DNA of 64,000 nt from contig NZ_FODC01000004.1 of NCBI RefSeq assembly GCF_900110275.1, positions 248,001-312,000 on the forward strand, written 5' to 3'. Shown here piece by piece: positions 32,221 to 40,698 of this stretch (positions are counted from its first letter, which is position 1; every line of letters begins with the position of its first letter). This stretch comes from Duganella sp. CF517. GTDB taxonomy: Bacteria; Pseudomonadota; Gammaproteobacteria; Burkholderiales; Burkholderiaceae_D. The position numbers and the translations under genes are program-made. The notes beneath the pieces were generated by a model. The model did no database searches and was not told the origin of the DNA. It saw nothing but the letters and a program-made list of their open reading frames with translations.

Positions 32221-33639
32221 ATGTCTTCCCAAACGTTTGCTATCTCGCGTCACATGCTGCAGGCGGCGTCGTCGGCGCTGGCGCTGTCCGGCAACGCGCC
32301 GGACGCGGTGCGCTTCGACGGCGCCGGCGCGCTGCCGTCCCGGTACGCCGTCTCCGATCTGGCGGCGGCGTCGGTTGGCGTGGCGGGGCTGGCGCTGCGC
32401 CAGCTGATCGTGGCGCAAGGCGGCGACGCGGCGCCGGTGCGGGTGGACCGCCGCCTGGCGTCGCTGTGGTTTGGCTGGTCGATCCATCCGATCGGCTGGG
32501 AGCGTCCGCCGCTGTGGGACGCGGTGGCCGGCGATTACGCCACCGCCGACGGCTGGATACGCCTGCACACCAACGCCATCCATCACCGCGACGCGGCGCT
32601 TGCCGTGCTCGGCTGCGCGGTCGATCGCGACGCCGTGACGCGCGCGGTGGCGGGCTGGCGCGGCGACGCGCTGGAAGCGGCGGTGGTCGGCAACGGCGGC
32701 TGCGCGGCGGCGATGCGCACGGCGGCGCAATGGGCGGCCCATCCGCAAGGCATCGCGGTCGGCGCCGAACCGCTGGTCGCGCTCGAGACGCGGGCGCTCG
32801 ATGGCGGCGCCGCCCGCGGCTGGCGCGGCGCCGCCTCGCCGGGGCGCCCGCTGGCGGGACTGAAAGTGCTGGACCTGACGCGCGTGCTCGCCGGTCCGGT
32901 CGCCACCCGTTTCCTGGCAGGCTACGGCGCCGACGTGCTGCGCATCGATCCGCCCGATTGGAACGAGCCGGGCGTGATTCCCGAGGTGACGCCGGGCAAA
33001 CGCTGCGCGCGGCTGGATCTTCGCCAACCGGCCGACCGCACCATCTTCGAGGCCTTGCTGGCCGAGGCCGATGTGCTGGTGCACGGCTATCGTCCCGCCG
33101 CGCTGGAACGCTTGGGTTACGGCGAGCAATACCGGCGCGCGCGCAATCCCGCGTTGATCGACGTGTGCCTGGACGCCTACGGCTGGACGGGCCCGCTGGC
33201 GGCCCGGCGCGGCTTCGATAGCCTCGTGCAAATGAGCTCGGGCATCGCCGAGCATGGCATGCGGATGCAGGGTGCCAACAAACCGGCCCCGCTGCCGGTG
33301 CAGGCTCTGGACCACGCCACCGGCTACCTGATGGCGGCCGCCGTGCTGCGCGGCGTGCTTTACCGCTTGGCCGACAACCGCGCGATGGGTGCGCGGCTGT
33401 CGCTGGCGCGCACCGCCAAACTGCTGACCGACACCGTTTATGATGAGGGAGCGCAACCGCTGGCTGCGGCCGGCGAGGCCGATTTGTCGGCGCTTATCGA
33501 GCATACCGAGTGGGGCGCGGCGCGACGTCTGTTGCCGCCAGTGGTGATAGGCGGCGCGCCAATGGCGTGGGATCGCCCGGCGGCCTCGCTTGGTTCGTCG
33601 GCGCCGGCGTTCTTGAGCTTACGAAATGTTTCAATATAG
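32221..33639 (+). CDS. CaiB/BaiF family (type III) CoA-transferase
   Basis: A 472-residue CoA-transferase. The family core begins at GLKVLDLTRVLAGPVATRFLAGYGADVLRIDPP and continues through LAEADVLVHGYRPAALERLGYG. About 210 residues precede this core, consistent with a duplicated or degenerate N-terminal half. It moves CoA between carboxylic acids; the substrate is not evident. The start at 32221 has a TGGAGCG ribosome site. It is paired head-to-head with the HTH-citrate synthase. Confidence 0.85.
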   Translation: MSSQTFAISRHMLQAASSALALSGNAPDAVRFDGAGALPSRYAVSDLAAASVGVAGLALRQLIVAQGGDAAPVRVDRRLASLWFGWSIHPIGWERPPLWDAVAGDYATADGWIRLHTNAIHHRDAALAVLGCAVDRDAVTRAVAGWRGDALEAAVVGNGGCAAAMRTAAQWAAHPQGIAVGAEPLVALETRALDGGAARGWRGAASPGRPLAGLKVLDLTRVLAGPVATRFLAGYGADVLRIDPPDWNEPGVIPEVTPGKRCARLDLRQPADRTIFEALLAEADVLVHGYRPAALERLGYGEQYRRARNPALIDVCLDAYGWTGPLAARRGFDSLVQMSSGIAEHGMRMQGANKPAPLPVQALDHATGYLMAAAVLRGVLYRLADNRAMGARLSLARTAKLLTDTVYDEGAQPLAAAGEADLSALIEHTEWGAARRLLPPVVIGGAPMAWDRPAASLGSSAPAFLSLRNVSI

Positions 33640-33648
33640 ATTGGACGG

Positions 33649-33673
33649 TAAATCCTGTTCTGTTCGCCGTATC
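33649..33673 (+). promoter_or_regulatory. Possible sigma28-type flagellar promoter
   Basis: TAAA at 33649-33652 followed by GCCGTATC at 33666-33673, resembling the FliA consensus TAAA-N15-GCCGATAA but with a 13-base spacer and two mismatches. It lies about 55 bases before fliD, which is the only reason to consider it. Confidence 0.25.
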
Positions 33674-33725
33674 GGTTATCCTGACCATATTGCATACTAT
33701 GTAATCATCCAGGCAGGAACACATC

Positions 33726-35111
33726 ATGGCGACTTCGATCAACTCCGCGACCAGCGCCGCCAGCACGGCGGTCTCGAGCGACATCTACAAACGCGTCGAG
33801 CAGACCATGACGGCGCAAAACGGTGCCGCGACCAAGCTCAATGCGACGCTGGTGCGCGACCAGACCAAGCTGTCTGGCCTGGGGCAGCTGCAAAGCGTGC
33901 TCGCTGAGTTCCAGACGCTCGCCGCGTCCCTGACCGGTAGCGGCTTGAGCACCAGCGCCGCCAGCTCGTCCAAGACGGTGCTGACGGCGACGTCGACCGG
34001 CGCGGCCAAGGCCGGCACTTACGCGATCGATGTCAAGCAGCTGGCGCAGGGCCAGTTTCTGACCAGCGAGGAATTCACCTCCGCCACCACCAAGCTCGGC
34101 AGCGGCGCCGCCACCACCGTCAAGATCGACTTCGGCACCGCCGGCGGCGAAAAAGGCTTTGTCACCAACGGCACGGCCAGCAGCAAAAGCATCACCATCG
34201 ACAGCACCAACAACACGCTCGAAGGCATGGCCGCCGCGTTCAAGGCGGCCGGCGTGGACGTCAAGGTGGTCAAGGGCGACGACGGCAAGTTTTCGCTGGG
34301 CATCGCCGGCGAGAGCGGCGCGGCCAACAGCATGCGCATCAGCGTCAGCGGCGACGCCGCGCTCAAGGGCTTGCTGGCGTTCGATCCCGACGGCGGGCAA
34401 AAGGGGCTGAAGCAGGCCACGGCGGCGCAAAACGCCATCCTGACCGTGGACGGCAAGGACGTCACCAGCCCGACCAATACGCTGGCCAAGGACAACGGCA
34501 TCGCCGGCGCCACCTTGACGCTGACCGGCACCGGAAAATCCGACGTGACGATCAAACAGGATTCGAGCCAGATCGGCGCCAACCTGAAGTCCTTCGTGGC
34601 CGCCTACAACGATCTGAACAAGAAGTTGCAGACGCTGCAGCAGGGAGCGCTGAAGGGCGATACCGCGATCGGCCAGGTGGTCAGCCAGATGAGCATGCTG
34701 CTGAAGACGGGCGGCGGCAGCGTGTCGATTTCGGCGCTGGGTGCGGCCGGCGTCAGCCAGGATGCCAAGGGCAATATGGTGGTCGACGACAAGAAGCTGC
34801 AGGCGGCGCTGACGGCCGATTCGTCGTCGGTGGCCAAGCTGTTCACCAACGACGGCAAGGGCATCGCCGATTTGATGTCGTCCAAGGCGTCGGCGTTCAC
34901 CGCCTCGACCAGCGTGATCAGCAAGGAAGCCAAGCAGATGAACACCGAAATCGCCAGCATCAACGGCAAGCGCGCCGTGCTGACCAAGGCGCTGACGGCG
35001 CAGGCCAACGCGCTGGTGGCGTTGTACTCGGCCCAGGCGCAGACCGGCGCCGGCAGCGCGATCAACGGTTCCAGCGGCGGCACCGGCACGTTGTTCGATA
35101 TGCTGGGCTGA
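33726..35111 (+). CDS. fliD: Flagellar filament capping protein FliD
   Basis: A 461-residue hook-associated protein 2. The N-terminal domain (VEQTMTAQNGAATKLNATLV...LSGLGQLQSVLAEFQTLAASL) and the C-terminal coiled region (YNDLNKKLQTLQQGALKGDT, then LTAQANALVALYSAQAQ) are typical of FliD. It forms the cap under which flagellin polymerises. No flagellin, fliS, flaG or other flagellar gene lies in the window, so this is an isolated copy. Low in Cys and rich in Ser/Thr/Ala, as expected for exported flagellar proteins. Confidence 0.9.
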   Translation: MATSINSATSAASTAVSSDIYKRVEQTMTAQNGAATKLNATLVRDQTKLSGLGQLQSVLAEFQTLAASLTGSGLSTSAASSSKTVLTATSTGAAKAGTYAIDVKQLAQGQFLTSEEFTSATTKLGSGAATTVKIDFGTAGGEKGFVTNGTASSKSITIDSTNNTLEGMAAAFKAAGVDVKVVKGDDGKFSLGIAGESGAANSMRISVSGDAALKGLLAFDPDGGQKGLKQATAAQNAILTVDGKDVTSPTNTLAKDNGIAGATLTLTGTGKSDVTIKQDSSQIGANLKSFVAAYNDLNKKLQTLQQGALKGDTAIGQVVSQMSMLLKTGGGSVSISALGAAGVSQDAKGNMVVDDKKLQAALTADSSSVAKLFTNDGKGIADLMSSKASAFTASTSVISKEAKQMNTEIASINGKRAVLTKALTAQANALVALYSAQAQTGAGSAINGSSGGTGTLFDMLG

Positions 35112-35218
35112 CGATCGGGGTCGACGATCGGGGTCTATTTCTAACGAACTCCCTTGCGTGGAAACGGTGGATGCCCGATCATCACGGGTTGTGAATGAAT
35201 CCACTTTTCGGAGGTGCT

Positions 35219-36331
35219 ATGGCAGGGAAGTTCGTTGGCGCGGCGCTGGTCGCCGCAGGTTTGATGGCCGCCGCGGGGCAGGTCGCCGCCCAGGCGCCAG
35301 AGGAAAAAGTCCTCAACATCTATAACTGGTCCGATTACATCGCGGAAGACACGGTTAAAAACTTCGAAAAAGAGACGGGCATCAAGGTCCGTTATGATGT
35401 TTTCGACAACAACGAGATTCTCAATTCCAAGCTGGTGGCCGGCAAGTCCGGTTACGACATCGTGGTGCCGACCGCGCCGTGGGCGCGCCTGCAGATCGAA
35501 GGCAAGCTGCTGCGCAAGCTGGACAAGTCCAAGCTGCCGAACCTGAAAAACCTCGACCCGGCGATCCAGGCCAAGCTGGCCAGCATCGACCCGGCCAACG
35601 AATACCTGGTCGACTGGCTGTGGGGCTATACCACGGTCGGCATCAACGTCACCAAGGTCAAGGCCGCGCTGGGCAGCCTGCCGATGCCGGAGAACGCCTG
35701 GGACCTGCTGTTCAAGCCGGAGTATGTGTCCAAGCTGAAATCGTGCGGCGTGTCGTTCCTGGATTCGCCGTCGGAGGTGTTGCCCGCCGCGTTGATGTAC
35801 CTGGGCAAACCGGCGTACTCTAAAAACGCCGGCGACTACGCCGAGGCCGGCAAGCTGCTGACGGCGATCCGCCCGAGCGTGACGTTGTTCAGCTCGTCGG
35901 GCTATATCAACGACCTGGCCAACGGCGCCGTCTGCGTGTCGCTGGGCTGGTCCGGCGACATCAACATCGCCCGCCAGCGCGCGGTCGACGCCAAGAACGG
36001 CAATGTGATCGAGGCGCTGATCCCCAAGACGCCGGCGGCGCTGATGTTCGACACGATGGCGATTCCGGCCGACGCGCCGCATCCGAACAACGCGCATTTG
36101 TGGATCAATTACATCATGCGTCCGGAAGTGCACGCCAGCCTGACCAACAAGGTGTTTTACGCCAACCCGAACACGGCCAGTTTGAAGTTCGTGCGCAAGG
36201 ACATCGCCGCCAACAAGACGATTTTCCTGTCCGAGGCGGACAAGCAGCGCATGGCCGCGCCCGAGGCGGTGCCGGCGGATATCCGCCGCGTCATCACACG
36301 CACCTACACCAAGTTCAAAACCGGTCGGTAA
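35219..36331 (+). CDS. Polyamine ABC transporter substrate-binding protein (PotF-like)
   Basis: A 370-residue periplasmic binding protein. After the signal peptide (cleavage near QVAAQA) comes VLNIYNWSDYIAEDTVKNFE, the conserved PotF/PotD opening, and VVPTAPWARLQIEGKLL, a ligand-site segment. It would bind putrescine or spermidine for an ABC importer whose other subunits are not nearby. The start is uncertain: ATG 35219 has GGAGG only about 4 bases upstream, while ATG 35195, eight codons earlier, has no clear ribosome site. Confidence 0.9.
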   Translation: MAGKFVGAALVAAGLMAAAGQVAAQAPEEKVLNIYNWSDYIAEDTVKNFEKETGIKVRYDVFDNNEILNSKLVAGKSGYDIVVPTAPWARLQIEGKLLRKLDKSKLPNLKNLDPAIQAKLASIDPANEYLVDWLWGYTTVGINVTKVKAALGSLPMPENAWDLLFKPEYVSKLKSCGVSFLDSPSEVLPAALMYLGKPAYSKNAGDYAEAGKLLTAIRPSVTLFSSSGYINDLANGAVCVSLGWSGDINIARQRAVDAKNGNVIEALIPKTPAALMFDTMAIPADAPHPNNAHLWINYIMRPEVHASLTNKVFYANPNTASLKFVRKDIAANKTIFLSEADKQRMAAPEAVPADIRRVITRTYTKFKTGR

Positions 36332-36355
36332 CGCCAGGCCGGCCGTAAACGAACA

Positions 36356-36375
36356 TCGGCGCCAATTGGCGCCGA
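36356..36375. terminator. Perfect 20-bp palindrome between convergent genes
   Basis: TCGGCGCCAATTGGCGCCGA is a perfect palindrome 24 bases after the PotF-like stop. A second 12-bp palindrome (CTTCGTACGAAG) follows at 36381-36392. There is no T-run, so this may be a bidirectional pause or Rho-assisted terminator, or a protein site. The short gene on the minus strand ends just beyond. Confidence 0.45.
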
Positions 36376-36399
36376 GCGGGCTTCGTACGAAGCGAAGTG

Positions 36400-36516
36400 C
36401 TATTCGTGATAGCGGTCGGTCAGTTTATGTTTGCTGCCTGCGGTCTCCTGGATCAGTTCGTAGACAACAAGGGCGATCATTCCTCCGAAGATCCCCATCG
36501 TGAGCAAGGTAAACAT
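36400..36516 (-). CDS. Small single-pass membrane protein, 38 residues
   Basis: A short minus-strand frame, ATG at 36516 to TAG at 36402-36400. The product starts MFTLLTMGIFGGMIALVVY, a hydrophobic helix of about 18 residues with two Gly-Gly-type contacts, and continues ELIQETAGSKHKLTDRYHE, a charged cytoplasmic tail. A run of purines (AGGGGGG) lies about 6-8 bases before the ATG. The composition and tail look like a real small inner-membrane protein rather than a chance frame. I do not recognise a family. It lies between the PotF-like gene and sixA, in the same direction as sixA. Confidence 0.5.
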   Translation of the reverse strand: MFTLLTMGIFGGMIALVVYELIQETAGSKHKLTDRYHE

Positions 36517-36594
36517 CGTATCCCCCCTGGTTGGTACGATTTAACTTTAGCAGATCATTGCCGGTTTGCAAGCTCGACCATGCTCCCGCCGTCG

Positions 36595-37062
36595 TTATTT
36601 CACCACCAGGTCGGCCGCCATCACCGCCTTCAGATACACGCTCATGGCGTTGCCGGGATCGCGCTGCGCGAACCACCACGCGCTGGCCTTGCGGATGTCC
36701 CATTCGAGATCGTCGCCCGTCAACAGCAGCGAGGCGACCTGGCCCAAGGTCGGCTGATGGCCGACCACCAGCACCGAATCCTTGCCGCCGGGCCAGTTGG
36801 CCGCCTTCAGGATGTCGGAGGGGTCCGCGCCCGGCGCCAGGTCGGTGTGGATTTTGTACTTGCGCCCCAGCGCCTCGACCGTTTGCAAGGTGCGCACGGA
36901 TGGGCTGGCCAGGATGCGGCAACTGTCGGGCAATTGGGAATCGAGCCATTGCCCCATGCGGCGCGCCTGCTTGACGCCCTTGGTCGTCAGCGCGCGTTCC
37001 AGATCGGACATGCCGGGGGCGGCATCCTCGGCCTCCGCATGCCGCCATAAAATGAGATCCAT
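36595..37062 (-). CDS. sixA: Phosphohistidine phosphatase SixA
   Basis: A 155-residue histidine-phosphatase family protein starting MDLILWRHAEAEDA. RHG-type motif RHA carries the catalytic His8; the second His is in VVGHQPTLGQ. SixA removes phosphate from histidine phosphocarrier domains (ArcB, and the nitrogen phosphotransferase protein NPr in E. coli). It lies downstream of ppk on the same strand, 73 bases away, with an AGGAGA ribosome site. Confidence 0.9.
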   Translation of the reverse strand: MDLILWRHAEAEDAAPGMSDLERALTTKGVKQARRMGQWLDSQLPDSCRILASPSVRTLQTVEALGRKYKIHTDLAPGADPSDILKAANWPGGKDSVLVVGHQPTLGQVASLLLTGDDLEWDIRKASAWWFAQRDPGNAMSVYLKAVMAADLVVK

Positions 37063-37099
37063 GCTTTTCTCCTGACTATCATTAGAAAAAGATCCCAGC

Positions 37100-37119
37100 G
37101 GCGGACCTCCCGGCCCGCC
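37100..37119 (-). terminator. Hairpin between ppk and sixA
   Basis: On the minus strand an 8-bp stem (GGCGGGCC/GGTCCGCC, one G-U) closes a 4-nt loop and is followed, after about 9 bases, by TTTTT. It could reduce read-through from ppk into sixA. The distance to the T-run is longer than ideal. Confidence 0.4.
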
Positions 37120-37135
37120 GTGCGTTGTTGTTGTT

Positions 37136-39235
37136 TTAACTGTCGCCGAGGTTCGTCCCCGGCGTGCCCAGTGTTTCCATCAGGTGCTGCTGGGCGCTAA
37201 AGCCGATCTGCTTGGCGCGCGTCTTGCGTCGCGTGTAATGTCCGTCGGCTTCCAGCTCCCAGGCGTTGACGTTGTCCTTCAGGTACGGATTCAAACCCTC
37301 GGCCAGCACCCGGCGCTTGAGCGTCTTGTCCAGTATCGGGAACGCCACCTCGATACGGCGGAACAGGTTGCGGCTCATCCAGTCGGCGCTCGACAGCATC
37401 ACGTCGTGCGCCAGATCGTTGCGGAAGTAATAAATGCGGCTGTGCTCGAGGAAACGGCCGATGATCGAGCGCACGCGGATATTTTCCGACAGGCCCGGCA
37501 CACCGGGCTTCAGGGTGCACGCGCCACGCACGATCAGGTCGATCTTGACGCCGTCCTTGGAGGCCGCGTACAGCGCGCGGATCACCGATTCGTCCACCAG
37601 CGCGTTCATCTTCACAATAATACGCCCGGGACGGCCGGCGCGCGCGATCCGCGCCTCGTTGCGGATGCATTTGATGATCTCGTTTTGCAACGCGAACGGC
37701 GCCAGCCACAAATGCGTCAGGCGGTGCGGCTTGGTCAGGCTGGTCAGGTGGATGAACACCTCGTTGACCTCCTGGCTGATGCCCGGATGGCAGGTCAGCA
37801 GGCCGAAATCGGTATAGAACTTGGTCGTCGTCGGGTGGTAGTTGCCGGTGCCGAGGTGGGCGTAGAAGCGCAGCTTGCCTTCCTCGCGGCGGATCACCAA
37901 CGCCACTTTGGCGTGGGTTTTCAGGCCGACCACGCCGTAAACCACCTGGGCGCCGGCCTGTTCGAGCTTGTCGGCCCAGTTGATGTTGGCTTCCTCGTCG
38001 AAGCGCGCCTTCAGCTCGACGATGACGGTCACTTCCTTGCCCATGCGCGCCGCCGTGATCAGCGACTCCATCAGGTCCGAGTTCATGCCGGTGCGGTAGA
38101 TGGTTTGCTTGATCGCCACCACGGCCGGGTCCAGCGCGGCGCTGCGGATGAAGTCGATCACCGTCTGGAACGACTGGAACGGGTGGTGCAGCAGGATGTC
38201 GCCCTTGCGCAGCGCGGCGAAGATGTCGGCGCTGCCCGGTTTTTGCGCGATGCCCGGGAAGAACGGCGGGAAGCGCAGCGCCGGGTTGTCGACGTGGTCC
38301 ATGATCTCGGTCAGGCGCACCAGGTTGACCGGGCCGTTGACCGCGTACAGGCGGCTTTGGTGCAGGCCGAACTGGTCGAGCAGGAACTGCGACAGTTCCG
38401 GCGGGCAGTTCTTGGCCACTTCCAACCGCACCGAGGTGCCGAACTGGCGGCCCTGCAACTCGCCCTTGAGCGCCTGGCGCAGGTTCTTGACCTCGTCCTC
38501 GTCGACCCACAGGTCGCTGTCGCGGGTGACGCGGAATTGCGAGTAGGCGATCACTTCGCGCCCGGCGAACAGGTCCGAGATGTGCGCGTGGATGATCGAC
38601 GACAACAGGCAGAACGAGACGCCGCCGCTGTCGGACAGCTCGTCGGGCAGGCGTATCACGCGCGGCAGCACGCGCGGCGCCTTGACGATGGCGATCGCGG
38701 TGCCGCGGCCGAAGGCATCCTTGCCGTTCAGCGAAACGATGAAATTGAGACTTTTATTGACGACCTGCGGGAACGGGTGGGCCGGATCGAGGCCGATCGG
38801 CGTCAGCAGCGGCCGCACCTCGGTGTCGAAGTATTCCTTGACCCAGGCGCGCTGGGCTTCGTTGCGCTCGTTGTGGCGCACCAGGTGGACGCCGTTGGCG
38901 GCCAGTTCGGGCAGCACTTCCTGGTTGAGGATTTCATATTGATGCTCGACCAGCACGTGGCATTCCTCGCAGATGCGCGACAGCGTGGCGACCAGGGCCG
39001 GGTGGTTGGCCAGCGAGCCGTCGACGCTGCCGGCGGCCAGCAGGCTGGCCACGCGCACCTCGAAAAACTCGTCCAGATTGCTGCTGGCGATGCACAGATA
39101 ACGCAGGCGCTCTAATAGTGGAATGTTCTTGTCTTCGGCCTGCGCGAGAACCCGCCGGTTGAACATCAGTTGCGACAGTTCCCGGTCCAGAAAAGCAGAG
39201 TTCTTGTTTACTTCAGCATGCAAGTCAGGCTTCAT
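37136..39235 (-). CDS. ppk: Polyphosphate kinase 1
   Basis: A 699-residue PPK1, full length for the family. It polymerises the gamma-phosphate of ATP into polyphosphate. The N-terminal helical domain starts at SAFLDRELSQLMFNRRVLAQ; the phosphorylated-His region is GLKTHAKVALVIRRE; the C-terminal domains include YAHLGTGNYHPTTTKFYTDFG and GVPGLSENIRVRSIIGRFLEH. It is divergent from pstS, and its promoter carries a Pho box, so phosphate starvation should induce it. Confidence 0.96.
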   Translation of the reverse strand: MKPDLHAEVNKNSAFLDRELSQLMFNRRVLAQAEDKNIPLLERLRYLCIASSNLDEFFEVRVASLLAAGSVDGSLANHPALVATLSRICEECHVLVEHQYEILNQEVLPELAANGVHLVRHNERNEAQRAWVKEYFDTEVRPLLTPIGLDPAHPFPQVVNKSLNFIVSLNGKDAFGRGTAIAIVKAPRVLPRVIRLPDELSDSGGVSFCLLSSIIHAHISDLFAGREVIAYSQFRVTRDSDLWVDEDEVKNLRQALKGELQGRQFGTSVRLEVAKNCPPELSQFLLDQFGLHQSRLYAVNGPVNLVRLTEIMDHVDNPALRFPPFFPGIAQKPGSADIFAALRKGDILLHHPFQSFQTVIDFIRSAALDPAVVAIKQTIYRTGMNSDLMESLITAARMGKEVTVIVELKARFDEEANINWADKLEQAGAQVVYGVVGLKTHAKVALVIRREEGKLRFYAHLGTGNYHPTTTKFYTDFGLLTCHPGISQEVNEVFIHLTSLTKPHRLTHLWLAPFALQNEIIKCIRNEARIARAGRPGRIIVKMNALVDESVIRALYAASKDGVKIDLIVRGACTLKPGVPGLSENIRVRSIIGRFLEHSRIYYFRNDLAHDVMLSSADWMSRNLFRRIEVAFPILDKTLKRRVLAEGLNPYLKDNVNAWELEADGHYTRRKTRAKQIGFSAQQHLMETLGTPGTNLGDS

Positions 39236-39299
39236 GTCTTTTTAATCACTTTGCAGATGGTGTAATTCTAGCCTGTATCGACTGAATAATGATTGCAAC

Positions 39300-39332
39300 A
39301 GTGTAAATACAAATTATGACAACTCTGTGACA
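39300..39332 (-). promoter_or_regulatory. Pho-box promoter of ppk
   Basis: Read on the minus strand: TGTCAC (39332-39327), 5 bases, TGTCAT (39321-39316), which is the 11-bp-phased direct repeat of a Pho box. Ten bases further is TACACT (39305-39300) as -10. This layout is the same as at pstS. It lies about 65 bases before the ppk start. PhoB encoded at 44254 is the expected activator. Confidence 0.7.
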
Positions 39333-39357
39333 TGGCGTGTCATAAATGGCGCAGGCG

Positions 39358-39377
39358 CTTGTCACAATTGTGACAAG
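39358..39377. promoter_or_regulatory. 20-bp perfect palindrome between the two Pho promoters
   Basis: CTTGTCACAATTGTGACAAG is perfectly palindromic. It contains two Pho-like half-sites (TGTCAC and GTGACA) arranged head-to-head instead of as direct repeats. It lies between the outward-facing ppk and pstS promoters and might be an operator for another regulator or a secondary PhoB contact. No function can be assigned. Confidence 0.5.
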
Positions 39378-39481
39378 AGGGCGTAACATTGGCCGTTCCG
39401 TTTGTGACATCTTAGATGTTCTCATAGGGAGCAGGGCGCGCGAAACATGGACACATGGTTATTTCCGAGATTTTTTTGGCA

Positions 39482-39514
39482 TGTCATAAACCTGTCATAT
39501 TGGCCCGGTAGACT
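39482..39514 (+). promoter_or_regulatory. Pho-box promoter of pstS
   Basis: TGTCAT at 39482-39487 and again at 39493-39498, exactly 11 bp apart with the AT-rich linker AAACC. This is a near-consensus Pho box. TAGACT at 39509-39514 is the -10, 10 bases downstream, so the box replaces the -35. A further TGTCAT at about 39531-39536 lies in the leader just before the AAGGA ribosome site. PhoB activation under phosphate limitation is expected. Confidence 0.82.
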
Positions 39515-39551
39515 GCGCAGCATCCTAACCTGTCATAACAAAGGACTTGAA

Positions 39552-40598
39552 ATGCGAATCAAACAATTGATCTCTTCCCTGGTAGTGGGCGTGTCTGCCG
39601 TGATGGCATTCTCGTCGGCCGCCACCGCCGCCGATATGACCGGCGCCGGCGCCACTTTCCCGTACCCGATCTACGCCAAGTGGGCCGAGCAGTACAAAGC
39701 CGCCACCGGCAACGGCCTGAACTACCAGTCCGTCGGCTCGGGCGCCGGCATCAAGCAGATCAAAGCCAAGACCGTCGACTTCGGCGCGTCGGACATGCCA
39801 CTGAAAGCGGAGGACCTGGACGCCGAAGGCCTGATGCAGTTCCCGGCCATCATGGGCGGCGTGGTCACCATCGTCAACCTCGACGGCATCACCCCTGGCC
39901 AGCTGAAAATGACCGGCCAGATCGTCGGCGACATCTACCTGGGCAAGATCACCAAGTGGAACGCCCCTGAAATCGCCGCCGTCAACCCTGGCGTCAAGCT
40001 GCCGGCCGAAGACATCACCGTGGTGCACCGCGCCGACGGTTCGGGCACGTCGTTCCTGTTCACCGACTTCCTGTCGAAGACCAATCCCGAGTTCAAGACC
40101 AAAGTCGGCTCCGGCACCGCCGTGAAGTGGGTGGTTGGCGTGGGCGGCAAGGGCAACGAAGGCGTCGCCGCCAACGTTCAGCGCATCAAGGGTTCGATCG
40201 GCTACGTCGAGTGGGCCTATGCCAAGAAGAACAAAATGTCGCACACCCAGCTGAAGAACAAGGATGGCAACTTCATGCAGCCTGACGACGAGTTCTTCAA
40301 GGCCGCCGCCGCCAACGCCGAGTGGACCAAGACCCCGGGCTTCGGCGTCGTGCTGACCGACCAGGCTGGTAAAAACTCGTGGCCGATCACCGGCGTGTCG
40401 TTCATCCTGATGCACAAGGTGCAGGCCGACGCGGCCAAGGGCAAGGAAGTCGTCAAGTTCTTCGACTGGGCCTTCAAATCGGGCGGCAACGCTGCCGTCG
40501 AACTGGACTACGTTCCACTGCCGGCGTCGGTTGTCAAACTGGTGCAGGATTCCTGGAAAGCCAACCTGAAAGACGCTTCGGGCAAGGCCATCTACTAA
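39552..40598 (+). CDS. pstS: Phosphate ABC transporter substrate-binding protein PstS
   Basis: A 348-residue periplasmic phosphate-binding protein. Signal peptide about 1-28 (MRIKQLISSLVVGVSAVMA...TAAA), then MTGAGATFPYPIYAKWAEQY, the canonical PstS opening. Phosphate contacts include GSGAGIKQI, DFGASD and RADGSGTSFLF. The start at 39552 was chosen because it gives a proper signal peptide and has AAGGA upstream. It is first in pstSCAB-phoU-phoBR and separated from pstC by a strong hairpin. Confidence 0.96.
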   Translation: MRIKQLISSLVVGVSAVMAFSSAATAADMTGAGATFPYPIYAKWAEQYKAATGNGLNYQSVGSGAGIKQIKAKTVDFGASDMPLKAEDLDAEGLMQFPAIMGGVVTIVNLDGITPGQLKMTGQIVGDIYLGKITKWNAPEIAAVNPGVKLPAEDITVVHRADGSGTSFLFTDFLSKTNPEFKTKVGSGTAVKWVVGVGGKGNEGVAANVQRIKGSIGYVEWAYAKKNKMSHTQLKNKDGNFMQPDDEFFKAAAANAEWTKTPGFGVVLTDQAGKNSWPITGVSFILMHKVQADAAKGKEVVKFFDWAFKSGGNAAVELDYVPLPASVVKLVQDSWKANLKDASGKAIY

Positions 40599-40641
40599 TC
40601 CCGACTCCCTTGCCGCCCGGCGTTCAAGGCGGCGAGGGGGT

Positions 40642-40675
40642 TAGCCTGCTGCGTCCAACCGGACGCCGCAGGCTA
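40642..40675 (+). terminator. Hairpin between pstS and pstC
   Basis: A 15-bp stem with one mismatch, arms TAGCCTGCTGCGTCC and GGACGCCGCAGGCTA, loop AACC. No U-run follows. Such structures after a binding-protein gene typically stabilise its mRNA or partly terminate, so that PstS is made in excess over the membrane subunits. Confidence 0.55.
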
Positions 40676-40698
40676 GCCTACATCAACGAGATAACAAT

